NCBI RefSeq assembly: GCF_020687685.1
Contig: NZ_JAJEWM010000001.1
Location: 1,426,001-1,490,000 of the forward strand
Reading direction: 5' to 3'
Origin: Tessaracoccus sp. OS52
GTDB lineage: Bacteria; Actinomycetota; Actinomycetes; Propionibacteriales; Propionibacteriaceae
Length of the DNA stretch: 64,000 nt
The notes beneath the pieces were generated by a model. It had not been told where the DNA came from, searched no databases, and was given only the letters and a program-made list of their open reading frames with translations. The position numbers were made by a program, and so were the translations under genes. Of the stretch, positions 1 to 9,451 are shown one piece after another; the first letter of the stretch is position 1, and every line of letters begins with the position of its first letter.

Positions 1-1398
1 GGCCAACCACACCCGCAGTTCGTCCGACGTCCAGGCGAGCTGGCTCTCGGCCTCCGCGACCACCATGTCCCGCAGGGCGTTCAGCGACTCCCAGCGCTCA
101 CGCTGCCTGCCCATCCCAGACGGCGGATCCGGCGTCCAGCCCGTGCCGGACAGGTAGGACTCGACCAGTTCGACCGGGTCCCCTTCCGGATCCCTCTCCG
201 CCGCGCTCGAGATGACGTGCACGGCCTGACGAACCTCCGCCCGCTCGTAGTAGGAGTCGGTACCCCGCACGGAGTACGGGATGCCCGCGTCCGTGAAGGC
301 CGCCTCGAACGTCGGGGCCTGAGCGTTGATCCGGTACAGCACGGCCATCTCCGACCATGGCGTCCCACCCGCGTGCAGGCCCTTGAACCAGTCCGCCACG
401 GCGCCTGCTTCCTGGGCCTCCGAGCCGTCCACGGGGAACGACGGTGCCGGTCCGGAACCGCGGGTGGGACGCAGCGCCGTCGGCTCTGATGGACGCACGC
501 GCAGCACCTTGTTGGCGGCGACGAGGATCTCCGGTGTGGATCGATAGTTGCGCACCAGCCGCACCTGCTCGGCCTGGGGGAACTCGGTCGCGAACCCCAG
601 CAGGAAGTCCGCCCGGGCGCCCGCGAAGGAATGGATGGCCTGGTTCGGGTCGCCCACGACGCACACGTCGTCGCGTCCGTCCACCCACAGCGCGATCAGT
701 CTGTGCTGCAGGGCGGACACGTCCTGGTACTCGTCGACGATGAAGTGCCGGTACTGGTCGCGGATCGTCTCCGCGATGGCAGGGTGCTCGGCCAGGAGCG
801 AGGCTGCGCAGAGGAGGACGTCGTTGAAGTCGACCTGCCCGGCCGCGGACTTCGCCTTCTCGTAGTGGACCATCACAGCCGCAACCTGGGTGGGGCTGGC
901 CCCGTTAACCTCGCGACTGTTCGGCCCTGCCAGCTCGGCGTAGCTCGACGGCGCCACGTTGCTGGACTTCGCCCAGGAGATCTCTGCCTCCAGGTCGCGG
1001 ATCAGGGCGGTGTCGGCGTTGCCGAGCACCGCGTTGGCGGCGCGCGCTGCGAAGGAGAAGGTGTTGTCTGCGACGGGTGGGAACTCGCTGTGGAAGGCGG
1101 CGGGCCAGAAGTACTTGCACTGTCGCAGCGCCGCGGCGTGGATGGTGCGGGCCTGCGCCCCCCGAACACCCAGCCCTGCCAGCCTGGTGCGCATCTCCCC
1201 CGCGGCCCTGGTCGTGAACGTGACCGCGAGCGTGGCCGTCGGTGAATACCGCCCTTCGCGGACAGCGTTGGCGACGCGGTGGGTGATGGCTCTCGTCTTG
1301 CCGGTGCCCGCACCTGCCAGCACCACCAGAGGGTGCTCCAGCAGCGTCGCCACGCGCAGTTGCTCTGGGTCAAGGACGTCGAGGATGGGATCTGTCAC
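1..1398 (-). CDS. uvrD2: UvrD2-type ATP-dependent DNA helicase, 5' part only
   Basis: Superfamily 1A 3'-5' DNA helicase. The gene runs off the left edge, so only about 466 N-terminal residues are present. Read on the minus strand from a GTG at 1398, the protein shows the Walker A motif AGAGTGKT near residue 28, the Walker B motif DEYQD, and motif III-like GDPNQAIHSFAGA. A later segment (GWTPDPP followed by RERWESL) is characteristic of actinobacterial UvrD2 rather than PcrA/UvrD1. The HRDC domain expected of UvrD2 would lie outside the window. It is divergent from recC with about 109 bases between starts. The start is chosen because the reading frame is open from there and places the usual short N-terminus before the Walker motif. 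Role by family: DNA unwinding in repair. The UvrD2 assignment rests on motif resemblance only. Confidence 0.85.
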   Translation of the reverse strand, partial: MTDPILDVLDPEQLRVATLLEHPLVVLAGAGTGKTRAITHRVANAVREGRYSPTATLAVTFTTRAAGEMRTRLAGLGVRGAQARTIHAAALRQCKYFWPAAFHSEFPPVADNTFSFAARAANAVLGNADTALIRDLEAEISWAKSSNVAPSSYAELAGPNSREVNGASPTQVAAVMVHYEKAKSAAGQVDFNDVLLCAASLLAEHPAIAETIRDQYRHFIVDEYQDVSALQHRLIALWVDGRDDVCVVGDPNQAIHSFAGARADFLLGFATEFPQAEQVRLVRNYRSTPEILVAANKVLRVRPSEPTALRPTRGSGPAPSFPVDGSEAQEAGAVADWFKGLHAGGTPWSEMAVLYRINAQAPTFEAAFTDAGIPYSVRGTDSYYERAEVRQAVHVISSAAERDPEGDPVELVESYLSGTGWTPDPPSGMGRQRERWESLNALRDMVVAEAESQLAWTSDELRVWLA

Positions 1399-1507
1399 GC
1401 CCCCATTGTGGTCCACCCTTCCGACAAGTGCCGTCCACGACGGACCGGAGCCCTCGATTGTCGGAGGGGCTGGCTAGGGTGATGCAGGGAGTGGAGAGGA
1501 GGCCGCC

Positions 1508-4500
1508 TTGGCCGTGTCGGTACTGCGTCGGGAGCGTTGGAAGGACCTCGTCTCCTCCTTGGCCTCCTCGCTTTCGGTCTCCCCTCCCGGACCTTTCGCG
1601 ATGGTGGAGGTGCTGGTGAGCTCCCACGGAGCCGGTCGGATGTTGGGACAGGCGCTTTCCACGCAACTGCCCGGTGGCATCACTGCGGGCATTGCATGGC
1701 TGACCGTCCCGGAGTGGATCCGGCGGGTCGCCTCCGAACAGGGCCTGGCAGCAGACCTGGAGACGTGGCACTCGGTCCGCGCATCCGTCGTGGCCGCGGA
1801 CGCCCTCCTGGAGCTGGGGGAAGAGCACCCCATCCTGGCGGCACACCTGAACTCAAGCGGTTCCGCCGCGCGCCGCCAGCAGCTGGCCCAGCGCTGCATG
1901 CAGCTGCTGCGCCGTTACGCCGAGCAGGCTCCGGGGATGGTCTCCGGGTGGCTGGAGGGTGCCGACGTCGATGCCTCCGGGCGTGAGCTGCCGGCCCACC
2001 TGGCGTGGCAGCCCGCGCTGCTTCGCCTGGTTACCGAGGAGTTGCAGGTGGATCCCGTGGATCTGTGGTCCGCGCTCGAACACGCGGCCGCTGATCGCCC
2101 CCGCGAGGCACCCGTCGTCTTCGCCGTGCCGCAGCCCCCGGCGGCGCACCGCTCCATCCTGGCCGCGGCCGGCGGTGCCGGTGAGCTGAGGATCTTCCAG
2201 GTTTGTGGCGGCGGCTTCCCGGACTGGACCGAGGCTCTGGCGGACGAGGTCGTCGCCCCGGCGACGCCAAGGGTCCCGAGCACGGTGGAAGTGCACGGGT
2301 CCCACGGTCCGAACCGTCAGGTGGAGGTGCTGCGCGACGAACTGACCCGCCGATTCGCGGCAGACCCCACGCTGGAACCGCGCGACGTCCTGGTGGTCTG
2401 TGAAGACCCCGCAAGTTGGCGCCCACACCTGGTGAGCGCCTTCTCGCCGTCGGAGGAGGATCCGCTGTCACATCCGGGTCGGCGCCTGCGTCTCGAGGCC
2501 GGTTCGGTGCTCCCGCCCAACCTGGTGGTGGAGGTGATCCGCAGGTGCCTGCGCCTGTCCGAGTCTCGTGCAACCGCCAGCGAAGTCACGGAGCTGCTGC
2601 TGCTGTCGCCGGTAGCTCACCGCTGGCGCCTCGGCGCCCACCGGCAGGAGCTGCTGGAACTGGTATCGAGCTCCGGCATCCGCTGGGGCCTGGACCAGCA
2701 CCACCGTTCGCAACTGCAGGTACCGGGGGTCTCCCAGAACACGTGGCTTCGAGGTGTTGACCGGCTCCTGACCGGCCTGGCGGTAGCCCCAGGGTCCAGC
2801 GCTCCGCTCGCCGTCACAGGCGTCGCGACGGTCGGCACGTCGGATCTGGAACTGGTCGGAACGCTGGGTGAGCTCCTGTCCCGGCTGAGGCGCTTCAACC
2901 ACAGCGCCTCCACCCCCGCCACCGCGGTGGTGTGGGTGGACCGCGTCCGCCAGTTGCTCACCGAGGTCGTCGGTTGCGCCTTCGAGGACGAATGGATGGC
3001 GCTGCAGGCCAACGCAGCCCTGTCGGACCTGGCAGAACAACTGGCAGATGTCCCCGCGGTTCTCGAACGCGGTGAGTTCGCGAGGCTGTTCGAATCACTG
3101 ACCAGGGAGTTCGCGCCACGCCCGACGGTCGGGAACGGTGCTCTCCAGGTCGTCGCAACGGGTGACCTGGCCCAAGTCGACTTCCGGCTGGTCTGCCTGC
3201 TGGGTCTCGCCGATCACCACGGCTCAGCCGATGTCGACGCCGTGGACCTGGGAGAAGCGGTCCTCGATTCCCGCCAGCTCCGTCTGGCCCGCCTCGTGGC
3301 CCATGCCCGCGCCGCCGACGAGGTCCTCGTGGTCACGCAGACACGGGATCCCCTGACCGACCGCCCGGTGGCCCGGGCCACCACTGTCGCCTGGCTCCTG
3401 CGGGAACTCGGCTTCCCCGACCAGGGCACCATCGAGCATCCCCTGCTCGCCCACAGCGAGCCCAACTTCACGGCTGGCCGCAGTTTTGACCAACAGGCAC
3501 TGGGGGCGGCCAAGGCATTGCGGCTGGCAGCCACCCGGGCCGAGGCCGCCCACGTGATCCGCCGCAGGGACGCGCTCGGCCTGCCCCATGGGCCACAGCA
3601 CGTGGAGGTTGGCATCAGGGACCTGGCATCCTTCCTGAAAGATCCCGCAAAGGACTTCCTCCGCTCCGCGGCCGGGGTTCGGATGTACGAGTCAGCCAGA
3701 CTCTCCGATGCCTTGCCATTCGTTCTGGACGGATTGGAGGAATGGGGAATCAAGGATCGGCTCCTCGAGTCCTTCAAGTCCGGCGCCCACCCGGATGAGG
3801 CAGCCGTGCGGGAAGTCGAACGTGAGCTCCTCCCGCCCGGTCACGTCGGACGACGCCTGCTGGAAGTGCCCCTTGAGTTGACGAAGGCCCTGTGGCGGCA
3901 GGCCTGGAACGACTGGTCGGGCGACCCCGCAGATCACCGGGTGGAACTCCGCCTGGGCGACGCCGTCCTGGCGGACACAATCCGCACGCGGGGCGGCAGG
4001 ATTGTCGAGGTGACGGCCAGTCAGGGCCGGTCCACCGAGCTCAAGCCCTGGCTCGAGCAACTCGCTCTGGCCGCCTCGGGGATCCCTGCCGAGGCGGTGA
4101 TCCACAGGCCGCTGCGGAACTACTCCACCTGGCTTCCCGAGACGGCAGTGCTACCGGTGCCCGACCCCGATACTGCCCGAACCGTGCTGCTCGCCGTTGC
4201 CCGAGCCTGGTCCCAGGGACGCACCAGGTTCATCCCCCTTCCGCAGGAACCGGCCCTCGAACTGGCTCGGGAACTGGCAGCGGGTGAACACAAGCGCAAG
4301 GACTGGGAGATCCCCTCCTCGGACTGGAAGCGGACGAAGTGGTCCCGCATGGGCCACCAATGGCGCCTCTTCTATTCCGACGTTCCGGCAGAGCTGTTCG
4401 ATGACCCGGCCACCTCCCGGGATCCGGAACCGCCCGAAGGAGCGCAGTTGGATTCCGCCTTCGCCGCCTGGACTGCCGCCATCTACCTGCCCATGCTCCA

Positions 4501-4513
4501 AGGAGGTCGCTGA
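1508..4513 (+). CDS. recC: Exodeoxyribonuclease V subunit gamma (RecC)
   Basis: RecC subunit of the RecBCD helicase-nuclease, which processes double-strand ends and, in E. coli, recognises Chi. The protein is 1001 aa (E. coli RecC is about 1120). The start taken is TTG at 1508: AGGAGG at 1497-1502 sits five bases upstream and no better start exists nearby. The N-terminus (VEVLVSSHGAGRMLGQALS) fits the inactivated helicase core of RecC, where the family normally has a conserved 'V.S...R.L...L' pattern. There is no functional Walker motif, as expected for RecC. The stop codon overlaps the ATG of recB by one base and recB in turn overlaps recD, so the three subunits are translationally coupled. 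Identity is supported as much by the operon as by the sequence. Confidence 0.9.
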   Translation: MAVSVLRRERWKDLVSSLASSLSVSPPGPFAMVEVLVSSHGAGRMLGQALSTQLPGGITAGIAWLTVPEWIRRVASEQGLAADLETWHSVRASVVAADALLELGEEHPILAAHLNSSGSAARRQQLAQRCMQLLRRYAEQAPGMVSGWLEGADVDASGRELPAHLAWQPALLRLVTEELQVDPVDLWSALEHAAADRPREAPVVFAVPQPPAAHRSILAAAGGAGELRIFQVCGGGFPDWTEALADEVVAPATPRVPSTVEVHGSHGPNRQVEVLRDELTRRFAADPTLEPRDVLVVCEDPASWRPHLVSAFSPSEEDPLSHPGRRLRLEAGSVLPPNLVVEVIRRCLRLSESRATASEVTELLLLSPVAHRWRLGAHRQELLELVSSSGIRWGLDQHHRSQLQVPGVSQNTWLRGVDRLLTGLAVAPGSSAPLAVTGVATVGTSDLELVGTLGELLSRLRRFNHSASTPATAVVWVDRVRQLLTEVVGCAFEDEWMALQANAALSDLAEQLADVPAVLERGEFARLFESLTREFAPRPTVGNGALQVVATGDLAQVDFRLVCLLGLADHHGSADVDAVDLGEAVLDSRQLRLARLVAHARAADEVLVVTQTRDPLTDRPVARATTVAWLLRELGFPDQGTIEHPLLAHSEPNFTAGRSFDQQALGAAKALRLAATRAEAAHVIRRRDALGLPHGPQHVEVGIRDLASFLKDPAKDFLRSAAGVRMYESARLSDALPFVLDGLEEWGIKDRLLESFKSGAHPDEAAVREVERELLPPGHVGRRLLEVPLELTKALWRQAWNDWSGDPADHRVELRLGDAVLADTIRTRGGRIVEVTASQGRSTELKPWLEQLALAASGIPAEAVIHRPLRNYSTWLPETAVLPVPDPDTARTVLLAVARAWSQGRTRFIPLPQEPALELARELAAGEHKRKDWEIPSSDWKRTKWSRMGHQWRLFYSDVPAELFDDPATSRDPEPPEGAQLDSAFAAWTAAIYLPMLQGGR

Positions 4514-7500
4514 TGTTCGACTTCCGGCAGCCCCTGCCCACCAGTCCCCTGTTGCTGGAGGCCAGCGCCGGCACGGGCAAGACCTGGGCCATCGCCACCC
4601 TCACGGCACGTTTCGTCGCCGAGGAGGGCACACCGATCGACGAGGTGCTCCTGATCACCTTCACGGAGCGCTCCGCACGGGACTTGCGCAGCAGGGTGTT
4701 CCAGCGGCTCCAGGCAGTGGAGCAGGACCTGACCCTGTTCCTCGAGTCGGGGCAACTTCCCGATGACGAGGTCTCGGCGCTCATCTGCACGGGAGACGTC
4801 GAGCTGCGAGCCGATCGGCTCAGGCGGGCGTTGGAGAACTTCGACCGCAGCATGATCTCCACCATCCACGCCTTTTGCGAGTCGATGCTCAGGGAACTGG
4901 GCGTGCTCGGTGACTGGGACGCCGAGGACACGGTGCTCACGGACCCGAGGGCGCTCATCGAGCAATGCGCCACCGACGTGTACCTCACGCGCTACTCCGA
5001 CGTCGCAGACCTTGACCTCACCCCGAAGCGTGCGCTGGAGATCGCGCAGCGCGCGTGTGAGTCCACCCTCCCGCTCACGTCGAGCCGGCAGTTGGAGTCC
5101 GAGTACTGCGAGGCGGTCCGGGCCAGGTTCGCCAGCCGGAAGCGCGAACTGGGGGTGGTGGCCTTCGACGACATGCCAGTCAGGCTCAGCCAGCTGCTCT
5201 CCTCGCGCCAGGTGGGCCCCGTCGTGGCCCAGGAGTTGCGCGATCGCTTCCGGCTCGTGATGGTCGACGAGTTCCAGGACACCGATCCCGTGCAGTGGGA
5301 CATCTTGCGGGGCGCTTTCCTGGGCAGGGATCGCGCCACCGTGCTGATCGGTGACCCGAAGCAGTCGATCTACGGTTTCCGCAACGCGGACCTGCTGAGC
5401 TATCTGGAGGCGAGCGAGACCGCCACCAAGCAGAGCCTGGGTGTGAACTTCCGTTCGGACAGGGCAGTGGTGGACGGCGTCGGCGAACTCTTCGGCAACG
5501 TCACCCTCGGGGACCAACGCATCACCGTGCAGCCGGTGGTCTCACGCCACGAGTCCCGTCTGGAGATGCGCGGGGCCGTTGCGAAGGTCCTCGTGCGCTG
5601 CGCGACCGAGGATGAACTCGGGGTCGCCGCTGACACCGCGATATCCCGGGATCTGGTGTCAATGACCAACCAGTTGCTGGCCCACGCCGAGATCGAGGGC
5701 AGGCCCCTGGTGCCGTCCGACATCGCCGTGCTGGTCCGCAGCCGGGCTGAGGGCAAGGCCCTGTTGACGCAATTGGAGCGCGCCGGCATCCCTGCCGTGG
5801 CGGCTGGCCAGGAGAACGTCCTGGAGACGCAGGCCGCCAGCGACTGGACGCACGTCCTGGGGGCGATGACCTCCCCGACCCGCTCCAGCACCGTGCTCGC
5901 AGCCTGCACAGACCTGCTCGGGTTCGATCTGGCGAAGCTGATCGACGACGCCAGCGGAGCCAGCGAACAGGCCTTCGTGATGGTTCGTTCCCTGGCGAAC
6001 GCCTTCGACAAGGGCGGCTTCGCCGCGGTGCTGACCACCATCGCCGCTCAGACAGACCTGCACCGACGGCTCATGTCCCTGCCGGACGGCCCGCGCCGGC
6101 TGACGGACCTGCTGCACGTCGGGGAGTTGCTGTCGTGCGCCCCGGCCAGCAGCCTGCAGGACCTCGTGGACTGGTTCGCGAAGCAGCTGGACACCAGGTC
6201 CCGCGACGTGGACTCGGCGGACCACCGCATGGCCTCCGACGCCGACGCCGTCCGCGTCCTGACGTTGCACTCGGCGAAGGGCCTGGAGTTCGGTGTCGTC
6301 CTCCTGCCCGAGGTGAGCGAGCTCTCGTTGTTCCCCGGACAGCCCTTCCCGCTGCTGACCGACGAGGGCCGCCGCCTGTACGTAGGACCGAAGCTGGACC
6401 GTCAGGACCAGACCCGCAAGGAGTACGAACGGCAGTTGCGCGACGAGGAGCTCAGACTCCTCTACGTCGGCCTGACGAGGGCGAAGCATCTGGCCATCGC
6501 CTGGCACGTCGAGAGCAGGAGAAGCAGCTCTGGTCCACTCACCGCGTTGCTGGCGCGGGACCGTGCCAACCCGATGCTGGCCGCGGCCTATTCGCGGATC
6601 CCCAGGACCCCGCCCCTGGACTCCCGGCTGGTCAGCGTCACGCGCTTCCACGACGGCGAGGAGCCCACTCGCTCCGCCCCCGAGGCGAGCACGAGTCCGC
6701 TCACTGTTTCCCGGCTGACACGTGAGGTGGACCGGACCTGGCGGCGAACGTCCTACTCGGGCCTGACGGCTGGTCTGCATGAGTTCGCGCACGCGGCGGG
6801 AAACGACGAACCGGAAGCCGATCTCGAACCGCAGGCCCAGCCGACCGGGGCGGCGGCCACGCCGTCCCCCATGGCCGAACTGCCGGGCGGAGCCTCGTTC
6901 GGAACCCTGGTGCACGCGGTTCTCGAACAGGTCGACTGGGCTCCGGCGCAGCTCCAGGCCAGCGCCGAGCAGGTGGTCGGCAAGCTGGCCCCCCGCCACG
7001 GACTTGCCCCGGAGTTCCACGCCACGCTCACCTCTGCCGTCATCGATGTGTGCACCACCCGACTCGGTCCCGTGTCACAGGGCGCCAGTCTCAGCGAGCT
7101 GCCCTTGGCCGACCGCTTGGCCGAGCTGGATTTCGACCTGCCAATGGCGGATCGCGGCAGTCCGGCCGACGTGGCCGCCCTTGCAGCCGCCATGGGCAGG
7201 CACCTTCCGGACGGCGACGCCCTGGCCGCCTATCCCCGGCATCTGGCCCAGTCCCCCGCGGCCCCACAGGTGCTCAACGGAATGCTGACGGGGTCCATCG
7301 ACGTGGTCGTGCGGACGCCGGCCGGAGGTTTCGTGGTCATCGACTACAAGACCAACCGGTTGCCGGTCGGCCCCGGTGAGGACCTGGCTGTGGGCCACTA
7401 CAACCACCGCGCCATGGCCGAGGCCATGATCCAGTCGCACTACCCCCTGCAGGCGTTGCTCTACTGCGTCGCGTTGCACCGGTACCTGACCTGGCGGTTG

Positions 7501-7671
7501 CCTGGCTACGAACCTGGCACCCACCTGGGAGGAGTTGCGTACCTGTTCGTGCGGGGCATGGCTGGTCCGGCGACTCCGGTGATCGACGGTCACACCTGCG
7601 GCGTCTTCACCTGGCACCCGAGCGCCGAGCTGGTGCTTGAGGCTTCCCGACTGATCGGAGGAACCCGATGA
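4513..7671 (+). CDS. recB: Exodeoxyribonuclease V subunit beta (RecB)
   Basis: RecB, the 3'-5' helicase and nuclease subunit of RecBCD; 1052 aa against about 1180 in E. coli. Visible motifs: Walker A EASAGTGKT at residues 16-24, motif II VDEFQD near 250, IGDPKQSIYGFRNAD near 280, and LTLHSAKGLEFGVV (motif V region) near 585. The C-terminal RecB nuclease motif VVIDYKTN lies near 940, where the Asp and Lys are the metal-binding and catalytic residues. Everything needed for an active helicase-nuclease is therefore present. The ATG overlaps the recC stop (TGATG), and the stop overlaps the recD start (ATGA). Confidence 0.95.
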   Translation: MFDFRQPLPTSPLLLEASAGTGKTWAIATLTARFVAEEGTPIDEVLLITFTERSARDLRSRVFQRLQAVEQDLTLFLESGQLPDDEVSALICTGDVELRADRLRRALENFDRSMISTIHAFCESMLRELGVLGDWDAEDTVLTDPRALIEQCATDVYLTRYSDVADLDLTPKRALEIAQRACESTLPLTSSRQLESEYCEAVRARFASRKRELGVVAFDDMPVRLSQLLSSRQVGPVVAQELRDRFRLVMVDEFQDTDPVQWDILRGAFLGRDRATVLIGDPKQSIYGFRNADLLSYLEASETATKQSLGVNFRSDRAVVDGVGELFGNVTLGDQRITVQPVVSRHESRLEMRGAVAKVLVRCATEDELGVAADTAISRDLVSMTNQLLAHAEIEGRPLVPSDIAVLVRSRAEGKALLTQLERAGIPAVAAGQENVLETQAASDWTHVLGAMTSPTRSSTVLAACTDLLGFDLAKLIDDASGASEQAFVMVRSLANAFDKGGFAAVLTTIAAQTDLHRRLMSLPDGPRRLTDLLHVGELLSCAPASSLQDLVDWFAKQLDTRSRDVDSADHRMASDADAVRVLTLHSAKGLEFGVVLLPEVSELSLFPGQPFPLLTDEGRRLYVGPKLDRQDQTRKEYERQLRDEELRLLYVGLTRAKHLAIAWHVESRRSSSGPLTALLARDRANPMLAAAYSRIPRTPPLDSRLVSVTRFHDGEEPTRSAPEASTSPLTVSRLTREVDRTWRRTSYSGLTAGLHEFAHAAGNDEPEADLEPQAQPTGAAATPSPMAELPGGASFGTLVHAVLEQVDWAPAQLQASAEQVVGKLAPRHGLAPEFHATLTSAVIDVCTTRLGPVSQGASLSELPLADRLAELDFDLPMADRGSPADVAALAAAMGRHLPDGDALAAYPRHLAQSPAAPQVLNGMLTGSIDVVVRTPAGGFVVIDYKTNRLPVGPGEDLAVGHYNHRAMAEAMIQSHYPLQALLYCVALHRYLTWRLPGYEPGTHLGGVAYLFVRGMAGPATPVIDGHTCGVFTWHPSAELVLEASRLIGGTR

Positions 7672-9425
7672 GGACAGCTGAGGTGCCGATCGCGGCACAG
7701 GGCCTGCTGTTGCAGTTCTGTGAGTCCGGAATGCTGCGGCCGGTCGACTTCCACCTGGCCCGCAGAATGGCCCAACTCAGCCGTGAGACCGACGAGCGGG
7801 TCGAGCTGGCGATGGCGCTCGCCACCCGCGAGCTGCGGCTCGGGTCGGTGTGCTTGGACATCACCTCCGCGCACACCCTGCTGCCGGACACCGGTGACGA
7901 CGGCACACAAGTGGGCGGGGCAGACTCACCGGCTCCCCCGCTCGACTGGCCGGAGCCCAGCGAGTGGCTGGAGCTACTGCGGAACTCACCGGCAGTCGCA
8001 GGAGCCGACGGCCCCGATCGCCCGTTCCGGCTGGTTGGTGCGCTGTTCTACCTGGATCGGTTCTGGGCGGAGGAGCGGACCGTGGAGGCCTGCCTGCTGA
8101 GCAGGAGCTCATTGTCGGCGATGCCCGTCCCCCGGGAAGGCCTGGAACGCGCGCTCGAGACCGATCCGCCCCTGGCGCCGACCGACCCGCAACGCGTCGC
8201 GGTGGAGGCCGCCCTCACCAACGCAACCACCGTGATCACGGGCGGGCCCGGCACCGGCAAGACCACCACGGTTGCGCGAATCCTGCGCGGACTGCAGGAT
8301 TCCGAGCATCCACCCCTGGTGGCTCTGGCCGCGCCCACCGGCAAGGCGGCCACGCGGCTGGAGACCTCCGTACGGGACGCTCTCGGGGATGCCGGGGGGC
8401 TGCGCGTGCGGAGTTCCACCCTTCACAAGCTGCTCGACATCGTTCCCGGCCGGGAACGGCGCACCTTCGGGCCCGAGAACCCGCTCCCCCACGACGTCGT
8501 GATCGTTGACGAGACGTCGATGGTCTCCCTGACGATGATGTCCTGGCTGCTCGAGGCGGTCCCGGAATCAACGAGGCTCGTGCTGATCGGAGACCCGGAC
8601 CAGTTGGAGTCGGTCGAGGTGGGGGCCGTGCTCGCCGACATCGCGGGCTCCGAGGCTCTGGTCACCTCGAGCTCCGGCAGCGGCGTGGTCGCGCTCACCC
8701 ACAACTGGCGAAGCAATGAGGAGATCAACGAGTTGTCGGCCGCCATCCGGGACGGCCAGTCCGAGCGTGCCCTCGAGTTGCTGACCGAGGGCGAGACCTG
8801 CAGCCTCATCCCCTACACCGGGACGGAGGGGTTCGCCACCTTCTCCGAGCTGACCGCCGACGTCCTCGACTGCGCCTCGGCGGTCCAGGCGGCGGCGGTG
8901 GCGGGCGACGGCGAACTCGCCAACCGGGAACTGGCTCGCCACCGCATCCTGTGCGCACACCGGGAGGGCCCCTTCGGGGTCAGCCGTTGGGGCTCATCGG
9001 CCCGCTCCTGGCTGTCCGAACAGCTGACCGACTACGGGCTCACGGCCGGCCCGTGGGCCGGTCAACCCCTGTTGATAACGCGCAGCAGCGACACGGTCGC
9101 GAACGGCGACACTGCCGTGGTCACCCTTCGCGGGGGTCGGCTGGTGGCATGCATCGACCGCGCCCGTGGACCCCTGTGGCGGGATCCGGCTGTCCTTGAT
9201 GGGGCGGTGGACCTCCATGCCATGACGATCCACAAGTCCCAGGGCAGCCAGTTCGGCGCGGTCAGCGTCATCCTGCCGCCCGTGGGCTCCCCACTGCTCA
9301 CCAGACAGCTCGTCTACACGGCCGTCACGCGGGCGCGACGGGGCGTTCGGATCTACGGCAGCCCAGAATCACTGAGGCAGGCCATCGAGACCCCGGCGCG
9401 CCGGGCCAGCGGTCTGGGCCGCTGA
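7668..9425 (+). CDS. recD: Exodeoxyribonuclease V subunit alpha (RecD)
   Basis: RecD, the 5'-3' helicase subunit of RecBCD; 585 aa, close to the E. coli length of 608. The Walker A motif GGPGTGKTTT is near residue 191, followed by APTGKAATRL, VDETSMV (Walker B) and GDPDQL. The C-terminal motif is MTIHKSQGSQF, then a YTAVTRAR motif VI. The N-terminal domain (PVDFHLARRMAQL) matches the RecD start that docks on RecC. The start ATG overlaps the recB stop by four bases. It is last in the operon and convergent with the aminotransferase gene downstream. Confidence 0.95.
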   Translation: MRTAEVPIAAQGLLLQFCESGMLRPVDFHLARRMAQLSRETDERVELAMALATRELRLGSVCLDITSAHTLLPDTGDDGTQVGGADSPAPPLDWPEPSEWLELLRNSPAVAGADGPDRPFRLVGALFYLDRFWAEERTVEACLLSRSSLSAMPVPREGLERALETDPPLAPTDPQRVAVEAALTNATTVITGGPGTGKTTTVARILRGLQDSEHPPLVALAAPTGKAATRLETSVRDALGDAGGLRVRSSTLHKLLDIVPGRERRTFGPENPLPHDVVIVDETSMVSLTMMSWLLEAVPESTRLVLIGDPDQLESVEVGAVLADIAGSEALVTSSSGSGVVALTHNWRSNEEINELSAAIRDGQSERALELLTEGETCSLIPYTGTEGFATFSELTADVLDCASAVQAAAVAGDGELANRELARHRILCAHREGPFGVSRWGSSARSWLSEQLTDYGLTAGPWAGQPLLITRSSDTVANGDTAVVTLRGGRLVACIDRARGPLWRDPAVLDGAVDLHAMTIHKSQGSQFGAVSVILPPVGSPLLTRQLVYTAVTRARRGVRIYGSPESLRQAIETPARRASGLGR

Positions 9426-9427
9426 CG

Positions 9428-9443
9428 CGAGGCGGACGCCTCG
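9428..9443. terminator. Small hairpin between convergent recD and aminotransferase genes
   Basis: Inverted repeat CGAGGC-GGAC-GCCTCG lies directly after the recD stop and before the aminotransferase stop. The stem is short and there is no T tract, so it is only a weak candidate terminator. Confidence 0.3.
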
Positions 9444-9451
9444 GGGCACGA

